From: Strigamia acuminata
Lineage: Eukaryota; Arthropoda; Chilopoda; Geophilomorpha; Linotaeniidae
Length of the DNA: 64,000 bases
Reading direction: 5' to 3'
Assembly: GCA_949358305.1 (NCBI GenBank)
Contig: OX442315.1
Span: 28,236,427 to 28,300,426, forward strand
A program made the position numbers and the translations under genes. Positions 12,033 to 25,300 of this stretch are shown piece by piece (the first letter of the stretch is position 1; the number at the start of each line of letters is the position of its first letter). Below the pieces are notes generated by a model, which did not search any database, was not told where the DNA came from, and worked only from the letters and a program-made list of their open reading frames with translations.

Positions 12033-15000
12033 ATGACGTCACAAATCGCACTTATCAAATTTCTATTTATTTATTGCTTGTCCATTCACGTTTGTAACAC
12101 AACTCTACTGAGTATAAAATCATTCAACTCAGGAAACTATTCCAAGCCCTTCCATCAAATTCTCGTACATCCGACAACCGGTAACGTCTACATCGGAGGC
12201 ACAAATTCCGTTCTCCAATTCAATTCCGATTTAAAACAAATCGCGAGCTTAAACGTCGGTCCGGAAAGGGACAACGTGCAATGTCCACCCGATCCACAAA
12301 CGTGCGAGTTCGAGCGCGAGTGGGCCGACAATGAAATCAAAGTTTTATTGCTGGGCGACGACGGAAGGAAATTCATCTACTGCGGCTCAACGAACCAAGG
12401 AATCTGCGAAATTACCGACGCGGATTCAATTAGCAGAGGAACGAGCATAGGGCATGAAAACCATTCGACAAATTACATCAGCGGTAAAGGAAGTGTTGCA
12501 GCTTTCTTCGCTCGAGGAATTCCCGGAAGAACATTGTATTCGGCGATATCTTACGACGGCCGGCCTCTGCAGTTGATGCCGTATCAAATCGCGAGCCGGA
12601 AGTTAGTGGCGCAGGGCTTGAAGTACCAATGGGAATACGCGGTTTATTCGAACGATGGCGATGTGTCGGTGACTGGTGTGAAATTTAAAGACGAATATCA
12701 ATCCACGTTTGTCGTTAATTACATTTACGGTTTCGCTTATCACAATTTTAGTTATTTTGTCACAACTCAAAGAACGTCTTTGACTTCATCCGAATACGAA
12801 ACACGTGTGATCCGAATCAATCAGTACGATAGTAAATATTTTTCGTACACTGAGATCTCGTTAACGTGCCAAAAGAATGAGAGAAAAACGGCCACTTCTG
12901 CTTATTTGGGTCCGTTTAGACCGCACGTGTTGCCGCGGAATGCGGATAATCAAAGGTACCAAGATGTCGATGCGCTCTACGTGAGTTTTGTACGAACAAA
13001 TGAGAAAGGAGTTGTGGATTCGGCTTACGGATCGGAAGTGTGCGTTTATCCTGTTTCGCAAATTAACGAGGCTTTTACAACGGTTATTAGACGGTGTTTC
13101 GGCACGGATGGTGAATTACAAATGATTCCTTGGATACAGGGGACGAATGAATACTGTGGAAGTTATGTAAGGGAATTGTTTAAATTAAATTAAATTAAAT
13201 TGTTTTTTATTTTTATTTTTATTTCTTTATTTGTTTTAGGATTCTCCAATTGATGATAATTTTCGCGGTAGTGGATTAAATAAATATATCGAAGGAAAAA
13301 CTCCAATTTTAGGATCGTTATTGGCTGAAATTCCAAAACAAGTCACAACTATAGCAATTTCGACTCAAAACGATAAAATCGTTGGATTTTTTGGTACAAG
13401 TCGAGGGGAATTGTCAAAGGTGAGATATTTTATCCGTTTTATATGTTTATTATTTTAATAATTTTTATTTTTATTTATTTTTTTTTTATTTTTATTTTTA
13501 TTTTTATTTTTAGTACTTACTCAAATCAAAGGGTTCCAGTGTGCATCTATACACGTTATTTTTAGCCTCGGACGTTCCCTTAAAATATCAATCTGTTCAC
13601 AAATCAAAAGCATTTGATTTGAATGAAAAGAATCTGTACTTAATTACTGGAAGTAAGGTATGCGGTTTCTTTTTTAGAACACAGGCGGTTGTTTGTTAAT
13701 TTCTCGAAATTTTATTTTTCCAAAAAAAGGTCACAAAAGTTCCAATAAGTTCTTGCACCGTTTATTCTACGTGTGAAGCTTGTGCCAGAGTCGTCACCTA
13801 CGAACCACTTGGATGTGGATGGTGCGAAACATATTGCTCTCATAAAGAAGAATGTTCAAATGTCACAAATTTCAGAAAGAATAGTTGCCCGCCCATCATA
13901 ACAGAAGTAATTAATTACAAATACACAGAGATGTATTTTGTTATTTATCTTTTTAATGCTACTTTTTAGTTTTCACCCATTCGTGGCCCACTCGAAGGTG
14001 GAACTGAAATTACAATTCACGGGGATTATTTTGGGCAATCATCACCAAAATCAACCAAGAGAGCAAAAGTGAACGTGTATGTCGGATTTGAAGAATGTGT
14101 CGTCAAAAACGAGGAATGGGAAATGAAAAAGTACGCTTACTCAAGTAATAATAAATCGGTAGAAATAATTTTCATAATTTTTATTTGCAGGATTGTTTGC
14201 GTGACGAAACCTGTTACAAGTGCGCGAGAAAGCGTAATTCGTATTGATGTCGACGATCAGAGCAGAACGGCCGGATTTGAAATTGTGGGGCGTGTTCATT
14301 CGTATCAACACACTTTCACTTACGAAGTGAGTGCAACAAACATTTACCTCGACTTTATTTTTTTGTATTAAAAAAAATATATTTTTCATTAGGAATCTTC
14401 GGCTTATGACTTCAAACCAGCTTACGGTCCATTTGCCGGCGGTACAAACGTCACAATTTATGGCCAAAACTTAGATTCAGGTTCCAAAAGGACCATTTGG
14501 GTAACGGGAATCGTGTGCAAAGAATATAAGTAATAACAAAAAGAGACACTTGTAAATAAACCCTTTTGATGATAATTACATTGCACAGGGTTACTACCGA
14601 AACACTTGAATGTACGACGGGAGATATGTTGTTATCTGACACCTCGCATGCTTCTGAAACCCCAGGTTCAGTCATTATAGAGATTGATAAGTCGGTTATT
14701 ACCGTTGGTAAGGCTACGGGATCGGATAAATTGTTCAGTTACAAACGAAATCCCTTTATCAGTTCCATTAGCCCAAGATCCAGTATATTAAGGTTTTTAA
14801 ACAAAGATAGAGTTGTGTTATTTTATTCAATTTAATTTCTTTTTATAATTTTACAGCGGTGGCGACATTATTACTGTTTTTGGTGACAATCTGGACAGTA
14901 TTGCATTGCCGCGAATGGTGGTAACGGCAACAATTCCACCTAGAACTGATCAACTGGAATTTATTACAGCATGCCAAACAGATTCTTCTTCCAGTTTGAG

Positions 15001-17272
15001 ATGTTTTAGCCCTAATTTAACCTCCATACCAAAGATGGTATGGCCCGACGAAAAGGTAAATGAACTCTTGATTAAACGCCTTTTGGAGGTCTGATTTCTA
15101 TACAGGATTTAGTACTTAGGCAGGAAGATGAGTTCCTTTTCCTTGTTTCTGAGAATTTTTTTTTCTTCTATGTTTTAGTCACCGCTTCGAGTCCATTTAT
15201 CGTTCATAATGGATGGAGTTTTGAGTTTAAGGAATTTATATACGGTCAATGAATCTTTAAGTAGATTTTTGTATTATCCCGATCCGGTTTTTAAACGCTT
15301 CACCAACCAAAGTATGGATGCGAATGATCGATTACTTCACATAGAGGTTAGTGCGCGTATAAACCAATGAAGTTTTGTGAGATTTATATCTGTGTTGTTA
15401 CCAGGGAAAATACTTAAATTTAGTTCATCACAAGGATGATGTAAAAGTTCTAGTTGCAAACAACAAAACTTGCGATGTGCAGGAACTGGCTGAGAACTAC
15501 TTGAAGTGTAAATTACCCGATGGTCTAGGGGAAGAATTTCGAGTGGAAGTAAGCAGTTAAATTATCTATGTAAATTTATATTTTTTTAATTTTATTTCTA
15601 ATTTTTTTTCAGGTTATTTCAGGCAATTTGACTTTTGATCTTGGATATAGAAAGTTTTCTTCGAGCGGTGTTGCTGCGATTTGGCCAATTCCTGTTGTGA
15701 TTGGTCTGGGAATAATACTAACGTTGGTATTAATAAAACTATACAACTACATGTGTGGAAGGAGTATTTTTGATTGTCGAAGAAAGAAAGATGATTCGGG
15801 TCTAGCTGTGCAGTACACTTCAACGAGTCAAGAGGATTTGGAGTCGCGAACCCATAACGGAGGGCCGTGCGGATCTAATGGTATAACTATTACGCGATGA
15901 TTACGAACTGCGATTGATTAATTTTAACTTACACTTATTTCTCTAGACTACATGCATTTAAATATAAAACGTCAGCAAAATTCCGTTACGCGCGGTAGAA
16001 ATTATGACGAAACCGTGCGGCAGTTTGAAGTAGAAAAAATTCTTTATCAAGCCGAACAACTACAAATTGGCGCAATTATTGGACAAGGTATTTGATCGAA
16101 ATAACGAAAAATAAAGTCAAATAATTAATTTTTGTTTTTTAAAGGTCATTTCGGTTGTGTGTATCATGGAATACTTATGTTACCGGGCAAAGAAGACACT
16201 GTTGAAGTTGCTGTTAAAACTATTAATCGTATGTTTTACTAGACAAATGAAGGAAATGTATTACTAATTGATACTTTTTATTTCAGAGGACCATTCGGGA
16301 GAATACGACATAGAGGCATTTTTGGACGAAGCGGTTATGATGAAGGATTTTCATCATCACAATGTTTTGACATTAGTTGGTGTGTGTGTCCAGCTCGATG
16401 GAATGCCAATCGTCATCACACCGTACATGAAACACGGAGATCTTTTGTCTTACATCCGCTGCGAATACAATGTAAATTTTTTTCTTTCTTTCTTTTTCTT
16501 TTATTTCTTTATTTGTAATTATTCAATATTTTCTAGCATCCAACTGTCAAAGATCTCGTTAACTTTGGAATCCAAATCGCAAAGGGCATGGAATACTTAT
16601 CCGCACTTAAATTTGTTCATCGAGATTTAGCTGCCAGGAACTGCATGTTGGATGAAGATTTGACTGTTAAAGTTGCAGATTTTGGTCTTTCACGTGACGT
16701 GTACGAAAGCGCTTATTACAGTAGTGATAATAAAAAAACAAAGTTACCCGTCAAGTGGATGGCACCTGAAAGCCTCGAAAAAGGCCAATACAGCACCAAA
16801 TCCGATGCGGTTTGTTCTTTGGAATACATCACTTGGCAGTAACTGATTGCGCATTGTTTGTTTAATTTTAGTGGTCGTTCGGAGTTGTTATATGGGAGTT
16901 GTTGACACGTGGCGTGTGTCCGTACCCAGAGGTGGACAACTGGGATATTGTACGATATTTAAATGCAGGGCGACGAATGCCACGACCATCATATTGTCCC
17001 GAGATGTTGTAAGTTGACTTTGCATTTTTTATTTTTTTTTATTTAATTTTTAATGATACAATAGGTACGATGTGATGCTGCAATGTTGGCGCAAAGATTC
17101 TCACGCGAGACCAACGTTTATTGATCTCGTTACTAAAATTGAATCGATTATCCATGCACTTGAAAAGAGTGGTCATCAAAAACGTGTAAATTTAACTGTT
17201 TCATATGTGAATCATCCATTACCAGTAGACATAAACGAAGAGCAGCCAGATGCAGATGTTGTTGAAGTCTAA
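12033..17272 (+). CDS. MET/RON-like receptor tyrosine kinase
   Basis: Eighteen coding exons join in phase to about 1,359 aa, close to vertebrate MET. Order: signal peptide (residues 1-22, hydrophobic [15 protein letters not shown]), Sema domain over exons 1-3, a Cys-rich PSI domain in exon 4 ([20 protein letters not shown]), three to four IPT/TIG domains in exons 5-12 ([31 protein letters not shown]), one transmembrane helix in exon 12, then the kinase. Kinase motifs: IGQGHFG glycine loop, VAVK lysine, HRDLAARN catalytic loop, DFGLSRD, paired activation-loop tyrosines in ESAYYSS matching MET YY, and [10 protein letters not shown]. The short tail has one YVNH motif, a Grb2-type pYxN site, instead of the MET double docking site. 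Exons: 12033-13166, 13240-13419, 13514-13657, 13730-13906, 13970-14130, 14191-14326, 14393-14529, 14589-14792, 14857-15055, 15179-15346, 15405-15548, 15613-15880, 15947-16087, 16145-16228, 16287-16471, 16537-16809, 16872-17008, 17065-17272. No furin-type site was seen in Sema. The ligand is unknown. Confidence 0.92.
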
Positions 17273-18023
17273 GTACAAATGTAAACCTGTATAATCATTG
17301 CAACGAAAATTAAGTACCGGTAATCATTTTAAAATGTTCCGAAGTGCCAAAGATTGAAGTACATTTTCTAGTTTATGCTAAAACAGGCGTAATCTCTTGT
17401 GATTCCGACAAAACGTATTTGAAATGCATTTTTTGCGAAATTAATTTTGATTGTTGCATTAGGATGCAATTTTATAAATGTTTTAAATAAATATAAACTT
17501 TGTAAATAAATACTGTAGTTTTTTTTTTATTAGATTTTTGGATAAGTTAAGAAAGCATGTATTGCTTGAATTGCACCGTCATGAGTTCTGAGTGTTAATT
17601 TTACGCAATTGGCAGGATGTTTTTGTAATTTTGTTGGGTGCTTGGGATTCGTTGAATGCTGTTCGTGTGTTTGGACAACACAGCATCTTATCACCATCTT
17701 AATCCTTTCTTTTAAACTACTTTCATCTATTTCTTCAGCATTCTGCCTCTGCTATCTCCACACCCACCCATATCGTTACATCGTTGTGTGATTTTTGCTA
17801 ATTTTTTAATTTCTTCAGTGTAATCAAATGTTATAAAGTTGTGACGATTCTACCTTTTTGGTAATATTTATTTACCAAAGAGATAATACAACAATAACTT
17901 AAGCAAGGTCCGTGTTCGCTAAGTGAATTGTCATAGAATAAGACTTACGACAAATATCACAGGTTTTCATTTATTAGTTATTTTGTGTATAACGGGTTGC
18001 ATCTACTGGTTGAGTGTCCGGTT
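17273..18023. other. 3' UTR of the MET-like gene and spacer
   Basis: AATAAA motifs at about 17487 and 17505 are the likely polyadenylation signals of the receptor gene. The rest is AT-rich with no coding signal. Confidence 0.5.
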
Positions 18024-18268
18024 GTTCTTCACATCTGCCTCAATGTTTGCCATTGTTAGGTTCGGTTAGGTTAGGTTAGGTATAAATTTTACCTAACCTG
18101 ACCTAACCTAACCTGACCTAACCTAATCTGACCTGACCTAATCTGACCTGACCTAACCTAACCTGACCCAACCTAATCTGACCTGACCTAATCTGACCTG
18201 ACTTAACCTAACCTAACCTGACCTAACCTGACCTGACAATGGCAAACATTGGGGCAGATGTGAAGAAC
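18024..18268. repeat. Foldback element with telomere-like CCTAAC/CCTGAC core
   Basis: A 33-bp inverted repeat (left arm 18024-18056, right arm 18236-18268) matches at all but one base; the arms begin GTTCTTCACATCTGCC and end with the mirror image. Between them lie TTAGGT units on the left, turning at about 18083-18090 into CCTAAC, CCTGAC and CCTAATCTGAC units on the right. TTAGG is the common arthropod telomere repeat, but these units are degenerate and enclosed by an inverted repeat in the middle of unique DNA. This looks like a foldback/MITE-type insertion rather than a chromosome end. Confidence 0.75.
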
Positions 18269-19040
18269 ATCCGAGTGTTCGCTGGGGCGGGGAATAGGGC
18301 TGACTTCGCCGCATCATTACAACAACGTTACGTGGTCAAACGGCCATGTGGCAGGAATGCGCAAGAATGTGGAAAATTCTCTGCATTCACCGAGATTTAA
18401 ACAATCATTCAAACAATCGATCGTACGAGATCGAAACATAACTAAATACGAAAATACAATCAAAAGGTTAGGGATTACCGTAGTAATTTTGGCGGGGAAA
18501 GTCGACGATGAAACCTCTATCCGCCTCAGAGACGTATTGGTGGATTTGATCAACAACTGGAATTCGTTATAGATGTGATTTTGGCGGGGACAGTCACAAT
18601 GATCCATGATCATTGCGAGAGGTTTTTCAGGCCTCCATCCGCCTTCGGAGCGGTAACGGTTAGATGGTCGCACTGACTAAGAACCGGTATTTATTGCACG
18701 GGTTTACTTCCCGCATCAGCTTGTGCACAAGCGGTATATTGACAGCAAAAGATCAGAATTTCAGCTAGCGTGCTTAATGAGAGATACAAAGAAACGAACA
18801 GAAAGCAAAGATCTGGTGAAAATCCAGACCTTATATATATATTCGGAGAACAATAAGGATTATAGTGGCAGCCAAGCGGGCACCAGAAATCATGGATTCG
18901 CAGGTCACTTTAGGGATTAGCGAGTCTGGACCTTACAGAAGACTAGGTCAAAGAGTCTATTTGTCACTTTATCATTATAAAGTAGAGTTTTATTCTCATG
19001 TTGTTTAAATTGATTCATTTGAATCAATGTTCAAATACGA
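18269..19040. other. Spacer with no recognised gene
   Basis: Moderately GC DNA with two TTTTGGCGGGGA-type motifs at about 18488 and 18581 (E2F-like by eye). Short open frames at 18348-18572 and 18723-18920 look only weakly protein-like and could be upstream exons of the partial gene at 19.0 kb, but no convincing splice chain could be built. Confidence 0.25.
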
Positions 19041-19528
19041 GTGCATTGCACCACAGAAAACCATGGAAAAGTACTGGAGTGCGTCCAAGAATGCAGGAAA
19101 CCTACCGGTGAAGAAACTATCAAGAGTAGAAAAAGTGTCGAAGAAAACAAAGTTGTTAAAAAGAAAGAAGAAAACGATGTGGTGTGGAAGGAACGAGATA
19201 AAGAGAGAGAGGTTAAAGGTAGCGAACCACCGCCCACTAAGAAACCTCGCGTGAACACGGACAAGAGCTCGGGACCGGTCACTTTGATGGAATTATGGGC
19301 CAATAGGGTTAACATCGAAAATCTGAGACGTAGACCCGAATTTGCTGGACGATTGAAATCCGAGAACAACATCGCCGTTCTGTATCCAAATTTGGCCGAA
19401 AACTTGGACGGGTAATTTATATTTTTATATAAGAAAAAATGACGTACACATTTTTTTTTTCGAACACGAGTGGTGAAATTTAATTTCTTTACTTTAGGAA
19501 AGAAGTCCCCACTCAAATCCGTGAATGA
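19041..19528 (+). CDS. Partial gene of unknown function (3' exons)
   Basis: I do not recognise this gene. An open frame from about 19041 to 19411 continues across a GT-AG intron (19412-19497) into a short last exon ending at a stop at 19526-19528. An AATAAA signal follows at 19556. The protein is highly charged in the first ~80 residues (KSRKSVEENKVVKKKEEND, then EPPPTKKPRVN, a possible nuclear localisation signal). A more ordered C-terminal segment follows, with VTLMELWANRVNIENLRRR and NIAVLYPNLAENLDG. There is no in-frame ATG before the upstream stop at 19020, so the start must lie in an upstream exon that I could not place. An overlapping frame from 19027 is also open but ends without a splice path and is probably a shadow. 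Confidence 0.45.
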
Positions 19529-19876
19529 TAACTGCTCATCAAATTTAATATTCGTAATAAAGTTTATTCTGCCAAGTTTAAAAAGTCGTCTGCAGCAAAT
19601 ACGATCCTGACCAAAGAAATTTTCCTTTTTTTTTTTTTTTGTAATTAAAAATGAAAGTAACATTTCACCACACCAAAAACCCTTCCCCTACAAAACAACT
19701 CGGATGGCGCGTTGACATGATGCCAATATATACAAAAAAAATAATCCCAAAATGTTCGAATGTGAGCCGAGGTTTATCTTTTACAGCCAATTTCGGTTCG
19801 TTTGCAGTTGGCCATTTTTGGCAGTTTGATGAAATGAATTTGATGAAGACATCATTATCATCCGTTAAACCTTATC

Positions 19877-22086
<2,210 letters not shown>

Positions 22087-22231
22087 TCTGTCGGTTTCAA
22101 TGCGGACTAAATTTTATATATTTAATTTCCCCGCGGATTTATGTAACTACTTCGGAGATCAACGCCGATGATCGAAAGGCAGATCTCGTGACCCCTTGAC
22201 CCAAGGTTGAACCACAGATTATCCAGATCGG

Positions 22232-23027
22232 TAGGCTTGTGCGCGTTGCCAAAATAACGGTCGGCGTTATTTTTTTGCACGATAACGCAACGTGTTCGTG
22301 CAAAAATAACGCCTTCCGTTATTAACGAATAACGCAGTAACGCCACAACGCCGAGCAACGCCAAATAACGCCACAACGCCACAACGCCACATAACGATAC
22401 AACGCTCGTTCGGCACGTTCGCAATCGCTATTTTCCGTCCGTTTGCTGTTTTTCGTCCGTTGCGCGTATCGGGGGCACTTTCGGCTTTTCTGCCGAACTT
22501 CGACGCGAATTGTGCGTGGCGTGTGCAGCGTCTGGTGGCACGGCCTCGGCATCACCGTACTTTTTTTTGCGGCGAAACGATCGAGAAAAAATCGTTTTTT
22601 GGGCCGAATAGTTCAAAATGGCATTGAAAAAATTAATAATAAAATGCAATAAAGGGGAAAATGGGAGGAAATACACTGGGAATCACTAAATGGCACGGAA
22701 AAACGTGTCAACACTGTTGACACGTTTTTTCGAGCGAATAATAATGAAATTCACCATTTTGAAAAATTTTGAAAAATTTTGAAAAATTAAAAAAAAAATT
22801 AAAATTATTTATTTTATTTTATTTTTATGCGTTGCTACACGTTGTGGCGTTGTGACGTTATTTGGCGTTATCGCGATGTGGCGTTATTTGGCGTTATCGC
22901 GATGTGGCGTTATTTGGCGTTATTTGACGTTATTTGGCGTTGTGGCGTTATTTGTAAATAACGCCTGCGTTGCGTTATTTTATAAATAACGCAACGCCTC
23001 GCCAAAAAAAAATAACGCACATGCCTA
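22232..23027. mobile_element. hAT-like foldback element packed with AACGCC/GGCGTT motifs
   Basis: The left end TAGGCTTGTGCG and right end CGCACATGCCTA are near-mirror images (TAGGC-TGTGCG), resembling hAT termini. The left 170 bp is filled with AACGCC, ACAACGCC and ATAACGC units; the right 200 bp holds the complementary GGCGTT, GTTATTTGGCG and GTTATC units, so the two sides can pair over a long stretch. Subterminal repeats of this sort are transposase-binding sites in hAT elements. No transposase is encoded and no 8-bp target duplication could be matched, so it is a non-autonomous, probably old copy. Confidence 0.75.
22699..22729. repeat. Perfect 15-bp-arm hairpin inside the hAT-like element
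   Basis: Arms AAAAACGTGTCAACA (22699-22713) and TGTTGACACGTTTTT (22715-22729) are exact reverse complements around a single C. It lies between the two arrays of AACGCC motifs. Confidence 0.8.
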
Positions 23028-23554
23028 GCGGGAATAGCACGGAGCATCTTGTCACTATCCGCATTTGAAATAGGATCAGTTCACCAGTTGGAAAACAGTA
23101 ATCGAAACCATAAATTTCAACTAGCTGAGCACTAGCAGTTCGGATTCCAACTTACTAAAGGAATTTACTGTCATTTAAGTGAGGTAACTATCAGGCAGGT
23201 ACCAGTTACAACGGCGAATTTCGGAGATTTGCCTAGGAAACCTATTTTGACGTTTCCAACGGCGAACCTAGGAAAATTCGCTCTTGGAAACGCTCTTGGG
23301 CTGCAAGAATGTTAAATGAGCGAGTGTTAAATTTAATTCTCAAGAAAATGGAAAAAAAAATATCTTTTTATTCTGCAAGTGACAAGAAAAACACAACATT
23401 TTTTAATAGACAAAAAAATAGAAAGATGAATGCAAATGCAAATGCAAAGTTATAAATTAATTTTACCCCAATAAATTTTTATTTGGTAATTAATTCTTAA
23501 TGTGTTGTTTATTCGGATTCTTTATTGCAGCAATCCTCACAAGCGGTCCAAAAC
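23028..23554. promoter_or_regulatory. Upstream region of the OAS-like gene
   Basis: No coding signal. A near-repeat GGCGAA..CCTAGGAAA occurs twice at about 23212-23275. A pyrimidine tract ending TTTATTGCAG at 23530 looks like a 3' splice site, suggesting a 5' UTR intron just before the OAS-like start codon. Confidence 0.3.
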
Positions 23555-24874
23555 ATGGCTAATTTTAATAGTAAATTGAATATGACCAAGGAAATGAAAG
23601 CAAGGATGGACGATTGTTTGCTCCGGTTTTCACAAAACTTGGCGCCTGCGGAAAGTGATTTAAAAGACGCCAAAAAAGTTGCCAACAAGATTTTCCGCAC
23701 ACTGCAGCAGAAGAACAGAAAGTACCGAATAGACCGCGCGGGAATCGTCGGAAGCGTGGAGAAAAAAACTGCCCTCGCCGATGAATTCGATTTGGATTGC
23801 GTTGTATTCATCAACGGCATCACCATTCGAGATTTCCCAAAGGTTTTTGAGGTTTTCGAACAAACCTTGGAATTGGAAGACTCTCTAGATTGCACCGTTT
23901 TCAAACGACCGAAAACCAAAGGCATCGCTCTACAAGCAACAGTCAATGGTTTCGAATTCGATATCGCACCTGCCGTTAATTTCAGCCAGGATAACGACGT
24001 CCAAATGGAAAAATCATGGGACGAACTTTCCAAACTGCAAAATCCAAACAGAGATGGATATCGTTGGAGCAGCAGTTTAATCCACACTCAAGTGGAATTT
24101 ATCAAGCGACAAAATACATTCACTCACGATTTGATCCGCTTAGCCAAATTCTGGAATAGAAGTATTTTCATCCAAGAATATGTCTCTGGCAGATCGACCA
24201 TAATCGAATTGATCGCTGTGCATGCGGCCAATAAAATCGAACGGCAATGCAACGATAATTCTCTCGTACGTGGTTTCAGTCTATTTTTGGAAATGATGAG
24301 GGACCTGAAGAATGTCAAAATTACTTTTAACATGTTTTATTCACAGTCAGAAGTAGAAAGTCACGTGTTAAAACAACGTCCTCTCGTTTTAGATCCTAGT
24401 AATCCATACCATAATTTTGCGCACGATTTATGTCGCAAAAGTGCAGTTAGAGCACAGTTTGAGAAATTTGCTGATGTTACCATACGTAGATTGAATAGTG
24501 TGTGTGATTTGAGATATTTGTTTGCACTTCAGCCGCAGTTTGTAATAGTTCATACTCGTGTAGCTAAAGGGTGGCTGGTTAGTGTTGATAATAATTATGA
24601 TAGATCGAAGAGAATTAAAGTTATCGAAACAAATGTTGAGGGAAATCACGAAGCTGCGCGCGTGTATAAGCATTATGTATGTTTCAATGTTAAGTTGTTA
24701 GAAAGTGGTGGAAAATCACAAAAAGAATTGCAGAAACAGGTACAGAACAGAATTGATGAAATGGAAGGTGAAAAGAGAGAGTGGGTTAGTGCGGATGATG
24801 ATCATAGTGATTACGATGTTACTTTTGAAATCCCATCAGGTGATAACATGATTTATTGTAGCTGTGATTTGTAA
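23555..24874 (+). CDS. 2'-5'-oligoadenylate-synthetase-like nucleotidyltransferase
   Basis: Intronless coding region of 439 aa from the first ATG after a likely splice acceptor. OAS enzymes use ATP to make 2'-5'-linked oligoadenylates, in vertebrates on binding dsRNA. Visible: GS at 66-67 followed by KKTALADEFDLDCVVF, giving the Asp pair D79 and D81; a third Asp, D136, in NGFEFDIAPAVNF; then LIRLAKFWNRS and STIIELIAVHAANK, matching the LIRLxKxW and helix region of OAS; and VLDPSNPYHNF, matching the OAS ILDPxxPTNN motif. All three metal-binding acids are present, so catalysis is possible. About 100 C-terminal residues (from VSVDNNYDRS onward) extend past the usual core and end in an acidic stretch. 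Alternatives within the superfamily (cGAS-like, Mab-21) fit less well than OAS. dsRNA dependence cannot be read from the sequence. Confidence 0.78.
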   Translation: MANFNSKLNMTKEMKARMDDCLLRFSQNLAPAESDLKDAKKVANKIFRTLQQKNRKYRIDRAGIVGSVEKKTALADEFDLDCVVFINGITIRDFPKVFEVFEQTLELEDSLDCTVFKRPKTKGIALQATVNGFEFDIAPAVNFSQDNDVQMEKSWDELSKLQNPNRDGYRWSSSLIHTQVEFIKRQNTFTHDLIRLAKFWNRSIFIQEYVSGRSTIIELIAVHAANKIERQCNDNSLVRGFSLFLEMMRDLKNVKITFNMFYSQSEVESHVLKQRPLVLDPSNPYHNFAHDLCRKSAVRAQFEKFADVTIRRLNSVCDLRYLFALQPQFVIVHTRVAKGWLVSVDNNYDRSKRIKVIETNVEGNHEAARVYKHYVCFNVKLLESGGKSQKELQKQVQNRIDEMEGEKREWVSADDDHSDYDVTFEIPSGDNMIYCSCDL

Positions 24875-25300
24875 ATCCAAAATATTACTCCAATGTTTTT
24901 TTATGTTTTATGTTTTAGTTTTTTCTTTTTTAAATCAAAATTATTATTACTATATACCCGCGCTCAATGAGAGCATTTACGGTAGTCCAGTTACAATGTA
25001 ATTGTCAATTTTAAATAAAAAAAATGGTTGTTTAAAAGATTTTATAACAAAATAAATAATCTGTAGTTTTAGAAATAAATAATTTGGATAAAAATACGTT
25101 TCAGTGTGATTCTTTGAAATTAAAAATTAATCCCACGATATAACAATGCAGTAGTAATTTCATGAGTGTACTACAAGGTTCAATACAATACTCAATTATA
25201 ATTTTTAAAAAACACTAAACTTTATTCCTATTTTTGGTTTTCTTTGGTTTTTTTTTTTTTGAAAAATAAGTGAAAAAAGTCTTTAAAACCATACAAAACC
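24875..25300. other. 3' flanks of two convergent genes
   Basis: Short AT-rich spacer between the OAS-like gene and the HSD17B10-like gene. AATAAA motifs near 25013, 25052 and 25075 are candidates for polyadenylation of the OAS-like transcript. Confidence 0.4.

Noticed and set aside
18057-18235. A true chromosome end or healed telomere
   Set aside because: The repeats are degenerate, change orientation in the middle and are bounded by inverted repeats with unique DNA on both sides.
19031-19663. 210-codon open frame on the minus strand
   Set aside because: It is antisense to the spliced plus-strand gene and SEC61A flank, is Ser/Leu/Phe-rich as expected for the complement of Lys/Glu codons, and has no recognisable domain.
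22320-22410. CRISPR-like or satellite array of AACGCC units
   Set aside because: Units are irregular and mirrored on the other arm of a foldback element, and all surrounding genes are eukaryotic.
23509-24087. 192-codon open frame antisense to the OAS-like gene
   Set aside because: The plus strand has clear catalytic motifs; the antisense frame is a codon-bias shadow.
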